Shown here: piece after piece, positions 9,108 to 18,314 of the stretch
How positions within the stretch are numbered: the stretch's first letter is position 1
Layout of the letters: each line of letters opens with the position of its first letter
Assembly: GCF_026191635.1 (NCBI RefSeq)
Contig: NZ_JAKRRW010000012.1
Location: forward strand, 62,001 to 126,000
DNA: 64,000 bases
Reading direction: 5' to 3'
DNA from: Photobacterium obscurum
GTDB lineage: Bacteria; Pseudomonadota; Gammaproteobacteria; Enterobacterales; Vibrionaceae
The notes under the pieces: generated by a model
Told to the model about the DNA's origin: nothing
Database searches by the model: none
Seen by the model: only the letters and a program-made list of their open reading frames with translations
Made by a program: the position numbers and the translations under genes

Positions 9108-10802
9108 ATGACTTTACCTCTGCCCACGGAACGCTTAAGGGAAACACTCATGACGGAGCCTCTACCTAATGAAATGATTTTGAAATGGGCAGAAGAGCGC
9201 CCAAATGAAGTTTACCTTCGTCAAATCATTAACCGACAGTTTGTAGACTTTACCTATGCGCAAGTTGCGGACAAGGCATTAAGGCTAGTGAGTGCGTTGC
9301 GCAGTATGGGAATTCAACCTGGTGATCGCGTCGCTTTGATGTCAAAAAACTGTGCCGAATGGTTCATTACCGACTTGGCGATTATGCTAGGCAGTTACAT
9401 CAGTGTTCCTATTTTCCCGACCGCTGGTGCTGAGACTGTCCAACACTGTGTTACCCATAGTGAATCGAAAGTTCTTATTATTGGTAAGCTCGATGACGAC
9501 AAAGCCGTCAATGAAGTTTTAGAAAACCACCCTGACTTACCAACAATTTCACTTCCCTACCCAAGTGCTCCGCCCTGCAAATATGAATTCAGTAAACTTG
9601 TCGCGGAAAATGAGCCATCAACAGAGCGTCCTAAGCATAAACCAGAAGATCTAATGTCGATTGTTTATACCTCTGGTACATCCGGATTGCCGAAAGGTGC
9701 GATGCTGACTTATGGCGCGTTTTCCTGGTCTATTCAACGCCTGGTTGATCATATAGGTATGCAAGATAGCGAACGCCTATTCTCTTACCTGCCGCTAGCC
9801 CACATCACTGAGCGAGTTTATATTTTTGGCACATCGGTAATGGCTGGCATGCAAGTCGCTTTCCCAGAGTCTCTCGATACATTTATCGAAGATGTGAAAA
9901 TGCATCGCCCGACCCTCTTTATTTCAGTTCCGCGCTTATGGACACTGTTCCAACAGCGTATTCTTGAAAAACTGCCGCAAGCAAAGCTTAATATTTTGCT
10001 TAAAATCCCGTTTGTCTCTGGAGTGATAAAACGCAAACTCGCTAAAGGGCTCGGTTTGGATAAGGCTCGAATGCTCGGATGTGGTTCGGCGCCAGTTTCC
10101 TCTGCTCTACTGCGTTGGTATGAAAGTATTGGCCTGAATATTACTGAAGCATGGGGCATGACAGAATCTTTTGCTTATAGCACCATTAACCACCCATTCC
10201 GTAGCGATAAAATCGGTACTGTGGGTAATGCAGGCCCAGGCGTCGAGGTGAAGATTGCTGCTGATGACGAAATTCTGGTTCGCGGCGCCGGTATGTTCTC
10301 CGGTTACTACAAGAATGAAGAAGCAAGTAAAGCTTCTTTTGATGAGGATGGCTGGCTCCACACCGGCGACATCGGCTTCCTAGACGATGAAGGCTACCTC
10401 TCGATTCAAGGGCGTAAAAACGATACTTTCAAAACGGCCAAAGGCAAATTTGTCGCCCCTGTCCCTATCGAAAAGCGACTGTTTGAGCTTAGTAATATCG
10501 AGATGATGTGCGTGGTTGGCTCTGGTATGCCAGGTCCTATCCTGCTCGCAATTCCCCATGATTTCCCTAACTTTGATAAAGCACGATATGAACGTAAAGC
10601 ACATCATGTCATAGAGACTATCAATCAGGAGCTGGAACCGCACGCCAAAATCAAAGGCGTACTGATGATGAAAGAACCATGGAGTATCGAAAACGGTATC
10701 CTCACACCGACGCTGAAAATTAAGCGCCACCTGCTAGAGAAAAAATACCATGATATTGGTGCCAACTGGCCTAAAGGTAAGCTAGTTCAATGGGAAAATT
10801 AA
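9108..10802 (+). CDS. AMP-dependent (long-chain fatty) acyl-CoA synthetase
   Basis: A 564-residue adenylate-forming enzyme that would activate a fatty acid to acyl-AMP and then acyl-CoA. The P-loop-like motif YTSGTSGLPKGAM (about 187-199), the acyl-adenylate motif ITEAWGMTE (about 346) and the hinge region GWLHTGDIGFLDDEGYLSIQGRKND (split around residues 419-443) are all present. It resembles the eukaryote-like FadD15/FAA subgroup more than E. coli FadD. The ATG at 9108 follows a good AAGGATGAG ribosome site; a second Met 14 codons in is possible. A TetR gene is divergent and a terminator follows. Exact chain-length preference cannot be read from sequence. Confidence 0.87.
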   Translation: MTLPLPTERLRETLMTEPLPNEMILKWAEERPNEVYLRQIINRQFVDFTYAQVADKALRLVSALRSMGIQPGDRVALMSKNCAEWFITDLAIMLGSYISVPIFPTAGAETVQHCVTHSESKVLIIGKLDDDKAVNEVLENHPDLPTISLPYPSAPPCKYEFSKLVAENEPSTERPKHKPEDLMSIVYTSGTSGLPKGAMLTYGAFSWSIQRLVDHIGMQDSERLFSYLPLAHITERVYIFGTSVMAGMQVAFPESLDTFIEDVKMHRPTLFISVPRLWTLFQQRILEKLPQAKLNILLKIPFVSGVIKRKLAKGLGLDKARMLGCGSAPVSSALLRWYESIGLNITEAWGMTESFAYSTINHPFRSDKIGTVGNAGPGVEVKIAADDEILVRGAGMFSGYYKNEEASKASFDEDGWLHTGDIGFLDDEGYLSIQGRKNDTFKTAKGKFVAPVPIEKRLFELSNIEMMCVVGSGMPGPILLAIPHDFPNFDKARYERKAHHVIETINQELEPHAKIKGVLMMKEPWSIENGILTPTLKIKRHLLEKKYHDIGANWPKGKLVQWEN

Positions 10803-10856
10803 ATTTTCGCGCACAGTTCCTGATTATCCAGCAACCATAGAACGCAGATAAACCTA

Positions 10857-10886
10857 AACCGCCTGAACTTTCAGGCGGTTTTCTTT
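10857..10886 (+). terminator. Terminator after the acyl-CoA synthetase gene
   Basis: A perfect 10-bp stem (AACCGCCTGA and complement, 10857-10880) with an ACTT loop is followed by a T-rich tract. Confidence 0.9.
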
Positions 10887-10914
10887 TTCTATTAGTCATA
10901 GTGAAACGTTAATG

Positions 10915-11313
10915 CTACTCGCATTCTTTATCTTCATAGGTGATGATTGACACAATTGCCCCCTCGGAATCGGATATCGCGCACATTCGCCCAACGCCGG
11001 GAGCGTCCATCGGCGGATACACCGCCTTGCCACCCGCGCTCTCGGCCTTAGCCAACGTGACCTCAACATCATCCACGGTAATATATGTTCCCCAGTAGTT
11101 CGGAACCTCTTCACCGCATTCCTCCGGCTTAGCCATGATCCCTCCTACGGGTTCGCCTCCCGCCTTCAAAACATGGTACTGCCCATTCGGCATTTCCATC
11201 GTCTCGACTTCCCAGCCAATTACATTGGTATAAAACGCAATTGCTTTCTCGGGATCATCGGTGACAAGTTCAGACCAGCTAAACGCACCGTGTTGCTTGA
11301 ATGAATCATTCAT
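10915..11313 (-). CDS. VOC-family (glyoxalase/bleomycin-resistance fold) protein
   Basis: A 132-residue single-subunit vicinal-oxygen-chelate protein. Both beta-alpha-beta-beta-beta halves are visible (GAFSWSELVTDDPEKAIAFYTNVIGWEV and YWGTYITVDDVEVTLAKAESAGGKAVYPP split over the length), with the ending GAIVSIITYED. It resembles the Cfp30B/27-kDa antigen branch of the superfamily. The open frame reaches 11343, but the ATG at 11313 has a GTGAGGAG ribosome site seven bases upstream and starts MNDSFKQHGAFSW, as expected. Substrate is unknown; metal ligands are not obvious, so it may be non-enzymatic. Confidence 0.8.
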   Translation of the reverse strand: MNDSFKQHGAFSWSELVTDDPEKAIAFYTNVIGWEVETMEMPNGQYHVLKAGGEPVGGIMAKPEECGEEVPNYWGTYITVDDVEVTLAKAESAGGKAVYPPMDAPGVGRMCAISDSEGAIVSIITYEDKECE

Positions 11314-11502
11314 TCGACACTCCTCACTTACTTTGAACACCATAACTAATACCTAGTTAAACGTAGTCGAATTAGCCATATACTAGGAGGGTTATTACTT
11401 ATAAATTCAAGGTCGATGATGACAAAGCAAGGTTCCGATTGAACTGAATCTTTTCCTATAGCATTCTGATACTTAAAAATCGAATAAGGATATTTAGACC
11501 CA

Positions 11503-12504
11503 ATGCTCCCTTCATGCCTGCAGCACGCACTTGATGCCTACAACAGTACTAACCGATCGCGTTATCCGCTTAACGGCAAGGTTGTGACTAACCTAGAAGC
11601 AGTTGAATATTATCTGATAGAAGCAATCACTCATTTACCCGCACATTTCGGACTGCCGATGACCATTGCCAATGTACTGACTTTTCGCGGCGAGGTGGAT
11701 GAGGCGCTACTCGGCTATCAACTATGTTTGTCGACTGCCAGTTCGGATGCAGAGAAACGCCAGACATTATGCTATTTGATTGTTTGGTATCACTATTCAG
11801 GGAATGCCCGGCATGTTGCACACTACCTCAATCTGCTACAACAGATAAGTACCGAGGAGTTTTTTCGAATCTGTGCATTATTAAATAAGATTGACGAAGT
11901 ATTGTCACAGCCTCTCTGTGGGGCCCCCTCAAGCGATGAGCCTAAACCGGAAGGCCACCCTGTTACATTTTCGTCAGGGCCCGGCCATGCAATAATAACC
12001 CTCGGCTACGTACTCAACGACGACGGTTCGATGGCCCCAGCTCTAATTCGGCGGCTGGAACTGACCCTGAAGCTATGGCGACGTATTCCTGAAAGCCTGA
12101 TCATCGTTACCGGCGGGCTTGCCAAACAAGGTAAAACAGAGTCACAGCTAATGAAAAGCTGGCTGATTGCTCACGGCATCGAGAAAAACAAGATTATCGA
12201 AGAAGACCAAGCTATCAACACCATTGAAAACGCCACACTAAGTCTGGAGTTACTGTCCCAACACCAGATCCGGCGCGCAACGCTGGTCAGCGCTTCAATC
12301 CATGTACATCGCTCGCAGCTCCTTTTTGAAACGCTGCAGATGAAATTTGACACAACAGCGATAAACTTCTCTCACTGTGCTGTCGAAGATGGTTTATCCA
12401 CCGAAGTAAATCCGACGGGCCAAATTAGGCGCAATTGTTACATCGATGCATTGAGAGCCTATGGCCTACCCGCTTTTAATTGTGCGCCTTTGATCTGCTT
12501 GTGA
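11503..12504 (+). CDS. DUF218 (YdcF/SanA/ElyC-like) protein with helical N-terminal extension
   Basis: A 333-residue protein. The C-terminal half (about residues 160-310) is a DUF218 domain: HAIITLGYVLNDDG, then LIIVTGGLAKQGKTES, then the acidic-plus-Asn stretch TIENATLSLELL and a final ATLVSASIHVHRS strand-helix. DUF218 proteins bind nucleotides or act in envelope polysaccharide pathways, but most are uncharacterised. The N-terminal 150 residues are helical and TPR-like (DEALLGYQLCLSTASSDAEKRQ), an extension not present in E. coli YdcF. There is no membrane anchor. The ATG at 11503 has only a weak ribosome site. It is convergent with cqsS. Confidence 0.75.
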   Translation: MLPSCLQHALDAYNSTNRSRYPLNGKVVTNLEAVEYYLIEAITHLPAHFGLPMTIANVLTFRGEVDEALLGYQLCLSTASSDAEKRQTLCYLIVWYHYSGNARHVAHYLNLLQQISTEEFFRICALLNKIDEVLSQPLCGAPSSDEPKPEGHPVTFSSGPGHAIITLGYVLNDDGSMAPALIRRLELTLKLWRRIPESLIIVTGGLAKQGKTESQLMKSWLIAHGIEKNKIIEEDQAINTIENATLSLELLSQHQIRRATLVSASIHVHRSQLLFETLQMKFDTTAINFSHCAVEDGLSTEVNPTGQIRRNCYIDALRAYGLPAFNCAPLICL

Positions 12505-12617
12505 TCCGAAACCAAATCGCAATAGTGCACAAGGTGCCACTCAATCTCACTCCACCTATAACAAGTTACTCTAACGAGTAAGTGACTTCGCCAATTCTAA
12601 ACTATCAGGATGGCAGT

Positions 12618-12767
12618 ATGAAATCTGAGAACCTGAACCATCTCTCGCCAACACTCGGCAATGTCGATAATTTTAGGTCTCGTAAGTCAAACTATGAAAA
12701 TGATTTTGACCATGCGCTAGCTGTGCCCCAGATCACTTTTGATGACTCAACGCTAGAATTTATTTGA
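12618..12767 (+). CDS. Possible small protein, 49 residues
   Basis: The frame opens with ATG at 12618 after an AGGATGG ribosome-like site and encodes a 49-residue acidic hydrophilic peptide ending ITFDDSTLEFI. There is no signal peptide or membrane helix. It lies 110 bp after the DUF218 gene and is convergent with cqsS. I do not recognise it. A real small gene is plausible because of the ribosome site, but it may be chance. Confidence 0.35.
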   Translation: MKSENLNHLSPTLGNVDNFRSRKSNYENDFDHALAVPQITFDDSTLEFI

Positions 12768-12819
12768 TTGAACAGTAAGCCGTAAGTAAAAGCCTAGCAT
12801 GGCACATAGGATCTTCCTA

Positions 12820-14874
12820 TCAAATCCAATTAGAGATTTTTTCTAACAACTGGCTCTTTTCTGCGGGCTTGACGATATAATCTGACATTCCTGATGACCT
12901 GATACTATCCAGAGTCACCGGGGAGACATCTCCTGTATGGGCAATAATTGGTACGGTCGAAAACTCCTTGCCTGATGTTCGAATATAGCGCGAGGCTTCT
13001 ATACCATTCATTTCTGGCATCTCGATATCCATGAGTATCAGGTCAACAGGATCAGTATCCAGAGCTTCTATGGCTTTCTTGCCGTCTTCATGCTGGATGA
13101 CGTCAAAGCCCTGTGTTTCCAGTAACCTTGCCGTGAGTTTACGCAAAGATTCACTGTCATCCACGATCATAATCGTGCTTCTGGAGCGTTGAACTATCTT
13201 CTTTGGTTGAGCCGGTTCACGTACATCTGCATGGAAGTCAAACAGCAAACTTTCAATGACTAAATCAGTGTTCTTCAACCATGTTTCCGTCTTTATCCAG
13301 ACGGGATTGAACTCCGTTTTTTTATGTTTTTTTACCGGCTTATGGGACAAATAAGCAATTTGGGATTCAGTCATTGGCAGCTGCGACTCGATAAAATCAA
13401 GATGATTGTGCTCCTGGCCAATACTATTGAGATCAATGAGAATAAGGTCATATTCAAATTCATGTTCTCTCTTGTTCAGCACGGTCGCCACATCCAGCAA
13501 CGTCAGTTTTAGATCCAAGGAGCGGATCCGGTCTTTCGTTACGGCTATTAAGATATCGTTGTCACTCACTAATAAAAGAGATTTCTGACAAATTAGCTCA
13601 CAGCGAATATCTTTGACAGTTTCCGACTGAATAGACGGGAATGTCATCGTAAACCGGCACCACTCGCCAGGTACAGATGTACATTGAATATCTCCGCCAA
13701 ATGAACACATCACCCTTTTACAGAATGGCAATCCCAACCCGAAGTTCCCAGACTTACCCGTGGTATAGAAATCTTTGAATATTTTTCCAATATCACCAGG
13801 GGCGATACCCGGACCGTTGTCTGTCACTACGATTCGGTTTACCTTCTCCCCAGCCTCAAGCTTCACATGTATCTGAAAACCTTCTGAAGTACAGTGCTGA
13901 AAAGCATTTTTTAACAGGTTGTACATGACGTATCTGAGTAATGTACTGTTGCCCAGAAACTCGAAATCGCTGCATACGTCAAAAGAAATAGCTAATCGAT
14001 CTTGGGATCGCCTGTAACTGAAACTTTCAACAGCACTTTCCACCACCTTCTGGGCAGAGTGATGCCTGAACGTTGCTCGAGACACCCGGCTTTCATCAAT
14101 TGAAGCAAGAAGCAAATCTATCGCCTCGTTCCCGTCATGGATGATTTTCATTGCATCATCGCTGACCTCTTGCAGTAGCGAAACCTCCTCTGCGGAGAGC
14201 TGATAGATTTCTTTTTTTTCTTCTTTTAGATTAGGGATGAGAGACTGGATAATGCCAACTGAAGAGTACAGGCCACTCAATGGGTTTCGCATTTCGTGGG
14301 CAACTCCTGCACCGAACATTTTTGCGATCGACACCTTAGTTTCGTGCTCCACCTGATTACGAAAATAAAATGCGTTCCCAAAAATATAGATAAATAGGAA
14401 TATAGGTACATGTGCCCAGTCAACTGTAACATCCAGGCGGAAGCCTTTCGCTATCCATGCGCAGGCAACGGCAAGTACAATTCCAATGACTGTTTGTGCG
14501 AACATAACCCGGGTACTGTGTACCAGCAAGATATGCAGGAAAATTGCAGACATCAGTGACATTAGCCAGACAGTAGACCAATTGTTCATGAGCAACATAT
14601 AGAAGAAAAAAAATGGCAGGCACAGTGTTATCACGACCAAATAGTACAGGTGCATACGGTTACGCCATTGAGGTTTTAGCTTTCTTCGAATTATAACCAC
14701 GAAAAAAAGTAACGAGCAGGCAAGCCTGAGAGTCAGGTTTTCATAAGGCTGGGGAAATAAGTACTTCCAAATGACATAGTAAACGGGAAAGCCAATAAAC
14801 CCCATCCAACCAACCAGAGAAATATTGGGTTCTGCATATTGGTAGACTTTTTGTATTGCAGCTTTAATACTCAT
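12820..14874 (-). CDS. cqsS: CqsS-type CAI-1 autoinducer sensor kinase/phosphatase
   Basis: A 684-residue hybrid histidine kinase resembling Vibrio CqsS over its whole length: the N-terminus KVYQYAEPNISLVGWMG, six membrane helices within residues 22-175, the dimerisation helix FGAGVAHEMRNP with phospho-acceptor H193, an HATPase domain (NLLKNAFQHC; DNGPGIAP; FGLGLPF), a degenerate middle receiver and a C-terminal receiver with D616 (LMDIEMP) and K669. In Vibrio, CqsS acts as kinase at low cell density, feeding LuxU-LuxO and the Qrr RNAs, and as phosphatase when it binds CAI-1. Residue F169 aligns with the ligand-specificity position (Cys170 in V. cholerae, Phe175 in V. harveyi). No cqsA synthase is in this window. 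The receptor role is inferred from similarity recalled from memory. Confidence 0.9.
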   Translation of the reverse strand: MSIKAAIQKVYQYAEPNISLVGWMGFIGFPVYYVIWKYLFPQPYENLTLRLACSLLFFVVIIRRKLKPQWRNRMHLYYLVVITLCLPFFFFYMLLMNNWSTVWLMSLMSAIFLHILLVHSTRVMFAQTVIGIVLAVACAWIAKGFRLDVTVDWAHVPIFLFIYIFGNAFYFRNQVEHETKVSIAKMFGAGVAHEMRNPLSGLYSSVGIIQSLIPNLKEEKKEIYQLSAEEVSLLQEVSDDAMKIIHDGNEAIDLLLASIDESRVSRATFRHHSAQKVVESAVESFSYRRSQDRLAISFDVCSDFEFLGNSTLLRYVMYNLLKNAFQHCTSEGFQIHVKLEAGEKVNRIVVTDNGPGIAPGDIGKIFKDFYTTGKSGNFGLGLPFCKRVMCSFGGDIQCTSVPGEWCRFTMTFPSIQSETVKDIRCELICQKSLLLVSDNDILIAVTKDRIRSLDLKLTLLDVATVLNKREHEFEYDLILIDLNSIGQEHNHLDFIESQLPMTESQIAYLSHKPVKKHKKTEFNPVWIKTETWLKNTDLVIESLLFDFHADVREPAQPKKIVQRSRSTIMIVDDSESLRKLTARLLETQGFDVIQHEDGKKAIEALDTDPVDLILMDIEMPEMNGIEASRYIRTSGKEFSTVPIIAHTGDVSPVTLDSIRSSGMSDYIVKPAEKSQLLEKISNWI

Positions 14875-15271
14875 GATTTAAACCAGTACTCAACCAAAAA
14901 AACCGGATTTGGGTAACGGTAATGCCCATCTATTGACGCCTCTTTAGCCCATCAATAGACTGGTAGGCATGGCACAGGGAAGTAAAGATTGCACCCGGCA
15001 TACAGACTGTTTCCCTTTCAATCAATAAGTTACTTATTTTACACGTCTTAGCAGTATCTAGCTCTTTTTTAATTAGTTAAAGGATTAATAATTCAATTAC
15101 AATGATTCAGATGGGGTGATATCTTTACTGATTTTAGAGTGCGCCCAAAGGGCATCTTTCGATACCCTGAACCGGAGTTAATTGGACTTCAAGCTGTCAG
15201 TTTTCCGTTAATTAACTTAATACTCGTAACAGTAAGCACTGTGTGCCATTTCAATGTTGCAATTAACTTTT
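14875..15271. other. Intergenic region upstream of cqsS
   Basis: About 400 bp, AT-rich, with no credible gene. It should contain the cqsS promoter. A small inverted repeat (CTATTGA near 14930 and TCAATAG near 14952) is visible but its role is unknown. Confidence 0.5.
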
Positions 15272-15979
15272 TTAGGTTTGACCTGGCTTAGGCTTGGTGC
15301 TGCATAACACTGAGCAAATATCTGAGCATTCTTTATAATCATCCTCAGACTTAGTATGATTTTTGTGAATCAACATAAGGAGTGAAGCAGCCATCATGGA
15401 TGAGTTTTTTGCGGTCTCAAGCCACGGGATCGCTTCATCATAGCGTCCATTGTCAAAGTGCCGGGCTCCGAGTTGTGCAGAGGCTGCAATGCCATGCTCC
15501 CCACCGAGGCTTGCTGATTGCTCCCAAAGTGACTCAACTTCAGCCCAAGGTGTTTCCGCATTCATCAGCTTCAGACACAGACCTTTTCGGAACAGCGCTA
15601 GTGCACGATCATCCGGTTCAGGCTCTTGTGCCAACCAAAGATCTAAGAATTCAATAGCCTTAGTAAAACTCACCTTGCAGAGTACTTTGTTAAACGCACC
15701 TTGGCGACCTAAAAAGGCCGCATCTTGTCCCAAGATAATACTTGGCAGGTGCCCACGTAGAGCTGCGTCATATAGAAATGTTACTGCGCTTGAACGTGCT
15801 TCTGCTTTTGCTTCATCTTTCGACTGTCCCGCAGATGGCGTACCATTATATTTATCAGCAAAAATTAACTTTGCATACGCTAAGCAGGCATCATTATCCC
15901 CGGACTCAGCCAAAGATTTAAGTAAAGGCCCTCGCTCTTTTACTGGTAGAGCTATGACATCAGAATACGTCATTTCCAT
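15272..15979 (-). CDS. Sel1-like/TPR repeat protein
   Basis: A 235-residue soluble protein built of helical pairs typical of Sel1-like repeats: AESGDNDACLAYAKLIFA, AVTFLYDAALRGHLPSIILG, SLWEQSASLGGEHGIAASAQLGARHFDNGRYDEAIPW (the last spread over about residues 150-190). Such proteins are scaffolds for protein interaction; no catalytic motif is present. The frame extends to an ATG at 16018; I prefer the ATG at 15979 (MEMTYSDVIALP) because the extra residues look non-structural, but neither start has a strong ribosome site. It is co-directional with cqsS but 400 bp upstream, so an operon is uncertain. Confidence 0.65.
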   Translation of the reverse strand: MEMTYSDVIALPVKERGPLLKSLAESGDNDACLAYAKLIFADKYNGTPSAGQSKDEAKAEARSSAVTFLYDAALRGHLPSIILGQDAAFLGRQGAFNKVLCKVSFTKAIEFLDLWLAQEPEPDDRALALFRKGLCLKLMNAETPWAEVESLWEQSASLGGEHGIAASAQLGARHFDNGRYDEAIPWLETAKNSSMMAASLLMLIHKNHTKSEDDYKECSDICSVLCSTKPKPGQT

Positions 15980-16433
15980 ATATCCAACTTTCAATTTTGC
16001 AATAATTATATAAAACATTAGCTTACATTAGAAGTTGAAGCTTTTAGCCGCTGTCGAAATAACCTGCTGTCTGAAACCAAATTTCATCCTCAAATTGCTC
16101 AGAGTGAGCATCAACACACTTGTTATGGTTGTTAAGATTATATCTATCCACAACATTCTCCCCCTATGTGTGCTTTTTCGCCATATGCTGATGAATCCCT
16201 ATCATAAACCGTAAGCGAGTATCTAAATCGTTTATGTATTTCGCCAGTTACGTTAAACTTCACATCAACTGACAATCATAGACGAGTAAGAGTCTTCACC
16301 ATGAGGGGTTCAACAGCCAACATGTTCTTGAATGTATACCCTCTTGCTCAACGTATTCGGCCAACCAACAATTTTAGTACCCCAACAGGTACCCCAAGAT
16401 CGCATGCCGAACTAAAGAAGAGTTGAAAATCAA
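15980..16433. other. Intergenic region between the Sel1-like gene and ylqF
   Basis: About 450 bp between divergent genes. No coding frame, strong hairpin or recognisable regulatory element was found, apart from a short direct repeat of GTACCCCA near 16379 and 16390. Confidence 0.5.
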
Positions 16434-17390
16434 ATGTCTAGCAACACAATCCAATGGTTCCCGGGCCATATGCACAAGGCTCGCAAAGAAATTGAAGAAG
16501 CAATTCCTAAAGTCGATGTCATTATTGAAGTTCTTGATGCACGTATTCCTTTCAGTAGTGAGAACCCGCTAATCAAGTCTTTCCGGGGCCAAAATGGCGA
16601 TAAGCCTGTTGTGAAGGTACTTAACAAGCGTGACCTGGCCGATCCTGAAATGACCCAATTGTGGATTGAGCACCTCGAAAAAGAACAAGGTGTCAAAGCA
16701 ATTGCCATCACTACCGAAAATATCTCTGAAGTGCAGAAAATCACAGAGCTATGTCGCAAACTGGCACCAAACCGCGAAGAGATGGGCAAAAACATTCGTA
16801 CCATGATCATGGGGATCCCGAATGTTGGCAAATCAACGATTATCAATACTCTTGCTGGCCGAACTGTTGCGGTGACAGGCAACCAGCCGGCCGTTACCCG
16901 TCAGCAGCAACGAATCAACCTGCAAAACGGTATTGTGCTTTCGGACACTCCGGGCATTTTGTGGCCGAAGGTTGAAAACCCGCACAGTGGCTTCCGCCTC
17001 GCAGCAACAGGCGCAGTAAAAGATACGGCGATGGATTACATCGATGTGGCTTTCTTCACTGTCGAGTACCTGAGAGAAGCCTATCCGGAGTTGATCAAGG
17101 CTCGCTACAACCTTGATGACGATTTACCAGAAACTGAAATCGAGTTGATGGAAGAGATCGGCCGCAAACGCGGATGCCTAAGAGGTGGTGGTCGCGTCGA
17201 CCTGCATAAGGCCTCCGAAATTTTGATCAACGAACTGCGTAACGGTACGCTGGGCCAGATCACCATGGAGCGTCCTGAGATGATCACTGAAGAGCTGATC
17301 AACGTGGCGATTGAAGAAGAGCGCAAAGCCGAAGAAAAGGCGAAGAAAAAAGAAGAGCGCCGTAAGCGTTATCTTAAAAACAAGCGCTAA
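16434..17390 (+). CDS. ylqF: YlqF/RbgA-type circularly permuted ribosome-assembly GTPase
   Basis: A 318-residue GTPase with permuted motif order: G4 NKRD at residues 64-67, then G1 GIPNVGKS at 127-134, then G3 DTPG at 171-174. The N-terminus IQWFPGHMHKARKEI is the YlqF/RbgA signature. In Bacillus, RbgA assists late assembly of the 50S subunit; the gammaproteobacterial proteins are presumed similar. The C-terminus is very basic and charged (EERKAEEKAKKKEERRKRYLKNKR split), suggesting RNA binding. It is a single gene with a terminator directly after it. Confidence 0.92.
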   Translation: MSSNTIQWFPGHMHKARKEIEEAIPKVDVIIEVLDARIPFSSENPLIKSFRGQNGDKPVVKVLNKRDLADPEMTQLWIEHLEKEQGVKAIAITTENISEVQKITELCRKLAPNREEMGKNIRTMIMGIPNVGKSTIINTLAGRTVAVTGNQPAVTRQQQRINLQNGIVLSDTPGILWPKVENPHSGFRLAATGAVKDTAMDYIDVAFFTVEYLREAYPELIKARYNLDDDLPETEIELMEEIGRKRGCLRGGGRVDLHKASEILINELRNGTLGQITMERPEMITEELINVAIEEERKAEEKAKKKEERRKRYLKNKR

Positions 17391-17400
17391 CCAAAATTAT

Positions 17401-17425
17401 AAAGCCGGCAACCTGTCGGCTTTTT
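17401..17425 (+). terminator. Terminator after ylqF
   Basis: A seven-base stem (AAAGCCG at 17401-17407 with CGGCTTT at 17417-17423) ends in a T run 10 bp after the stop codon. Confidence 0.85.
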
Positions 17426-18314
17426 CCCCTCCTACCTTGCTCTCCCATACGCCTGCATAATTCACAAAATAATTATTACAAACATATTATTATCAACAAC
17501 CACCGACAAAAATGAAGCAATACAAGAACGATACAACCCGTAAGATTGTCTTCTTCTCTCGAGGTAGTCGCTATTTGTCACGATTTGAGCGCGTAAAACA
17601 GAAAAGTAGGCGCTATACCCCGCTACTGGTATAGCGCCTCACGTCCAGTGACAAAGTGAATGGTGATTATGTACCCTTACTGCAACAGCATTTTCCAGGT
17701 GACATAAACTGAGAGAAGTTACCTGAAATCAGTTATGCTGCTTTATTTAATAGGCAAAGCTGATACCAACTTTTACCTCTATTAAAAACAATAACTTGAT
17801 AATATCAATACTTCACTCCGCACCCTATTAGGGAAAAAGTGCACCAATAGTGTTAATCAAACTAGTTTCAGTCTAGGTCTACTTCCCCCTCTGCCTTGCT
17901 TGTCTGAGTACTCTGATCTAACAATTTTCACCACCAGCAATAAACCGCATTTATCCACTCCATAAAAATATGGGGCAATAGCCCATTAAAATCAATTACA
18001 CCCCTAAACAATTCACCTTAAAAGCAATATTTATCCGCACAAATAGAGAATAAAAACACCTACAAAACAAAGCTTTAAAAACAGACACACTGAATTACAT
18101 AGAACACAAACCAATACAGCAATAATCTTACTATCTTATCAGTTAAATACATTAAAATAAGTCATATTTGGCATTAAATTAATTCATTTTACGCCTTCAT
18201 CTTTTAGGTTCATATTCCTCGCCACCAACATCATTGCTGCTTCATTCAGCAGTTTATTCCTTGAATTTATCGTTGTTCCATATTAAGAACAACCGACAAT
18301 CGGAGACAACAGTA
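17426..18314. other. Long AT-rich intergenic region before the MFS gene
   Basis: Nearly 900 bp without a credible protein gene. It contains one striking perfect hairpin at 17608-17639 (listed separately). The rest is AT-rich with no tRNA, riboswitch or repeat that I could recognise. Confidence 0.6.
17608..17639. other. Perfect 12-bp stem, 8-base loop hairpin
   Basis: AGGCGCTATACC at 17608-17619 and its exact complement at 17628-17639 flank the loop CCGCTACT. On the minus strand it is followed by a discontinuous T-rich stretch (ACTTTTCTGTTTT), which would suit a terminator for an unannotated minus-strand transcript. On the plus strand there is no T run. Confidence 0.6.

Noticed and set aside
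14925-14960. Short CTATTGA/TCAATAG inverted repeat upstream of cqsS as a LuxR/HapR-type site
   Set aside because: Arms are short with a long spacer and do not match the LuxR/HapR consensus well enough.
15450-16013. 187-codon plus-strand frame opposite the Sel1-like gene
   Set aside because: The minus-strand frame has coherent repeat-protein features; the plus-strand one has none and is a shadow.
16430-16882. 150-codon minus-strand frame opposite ylqF
   Set aside because: It mirrors the GTPase gene, which has intact G motifs; no independent protein signal.
17426-18314. Possible riboswitch upstream of the MFS gene
   Set aside because: No recognised aptamer core or terminator/anti-terminator pair near the GTG start.
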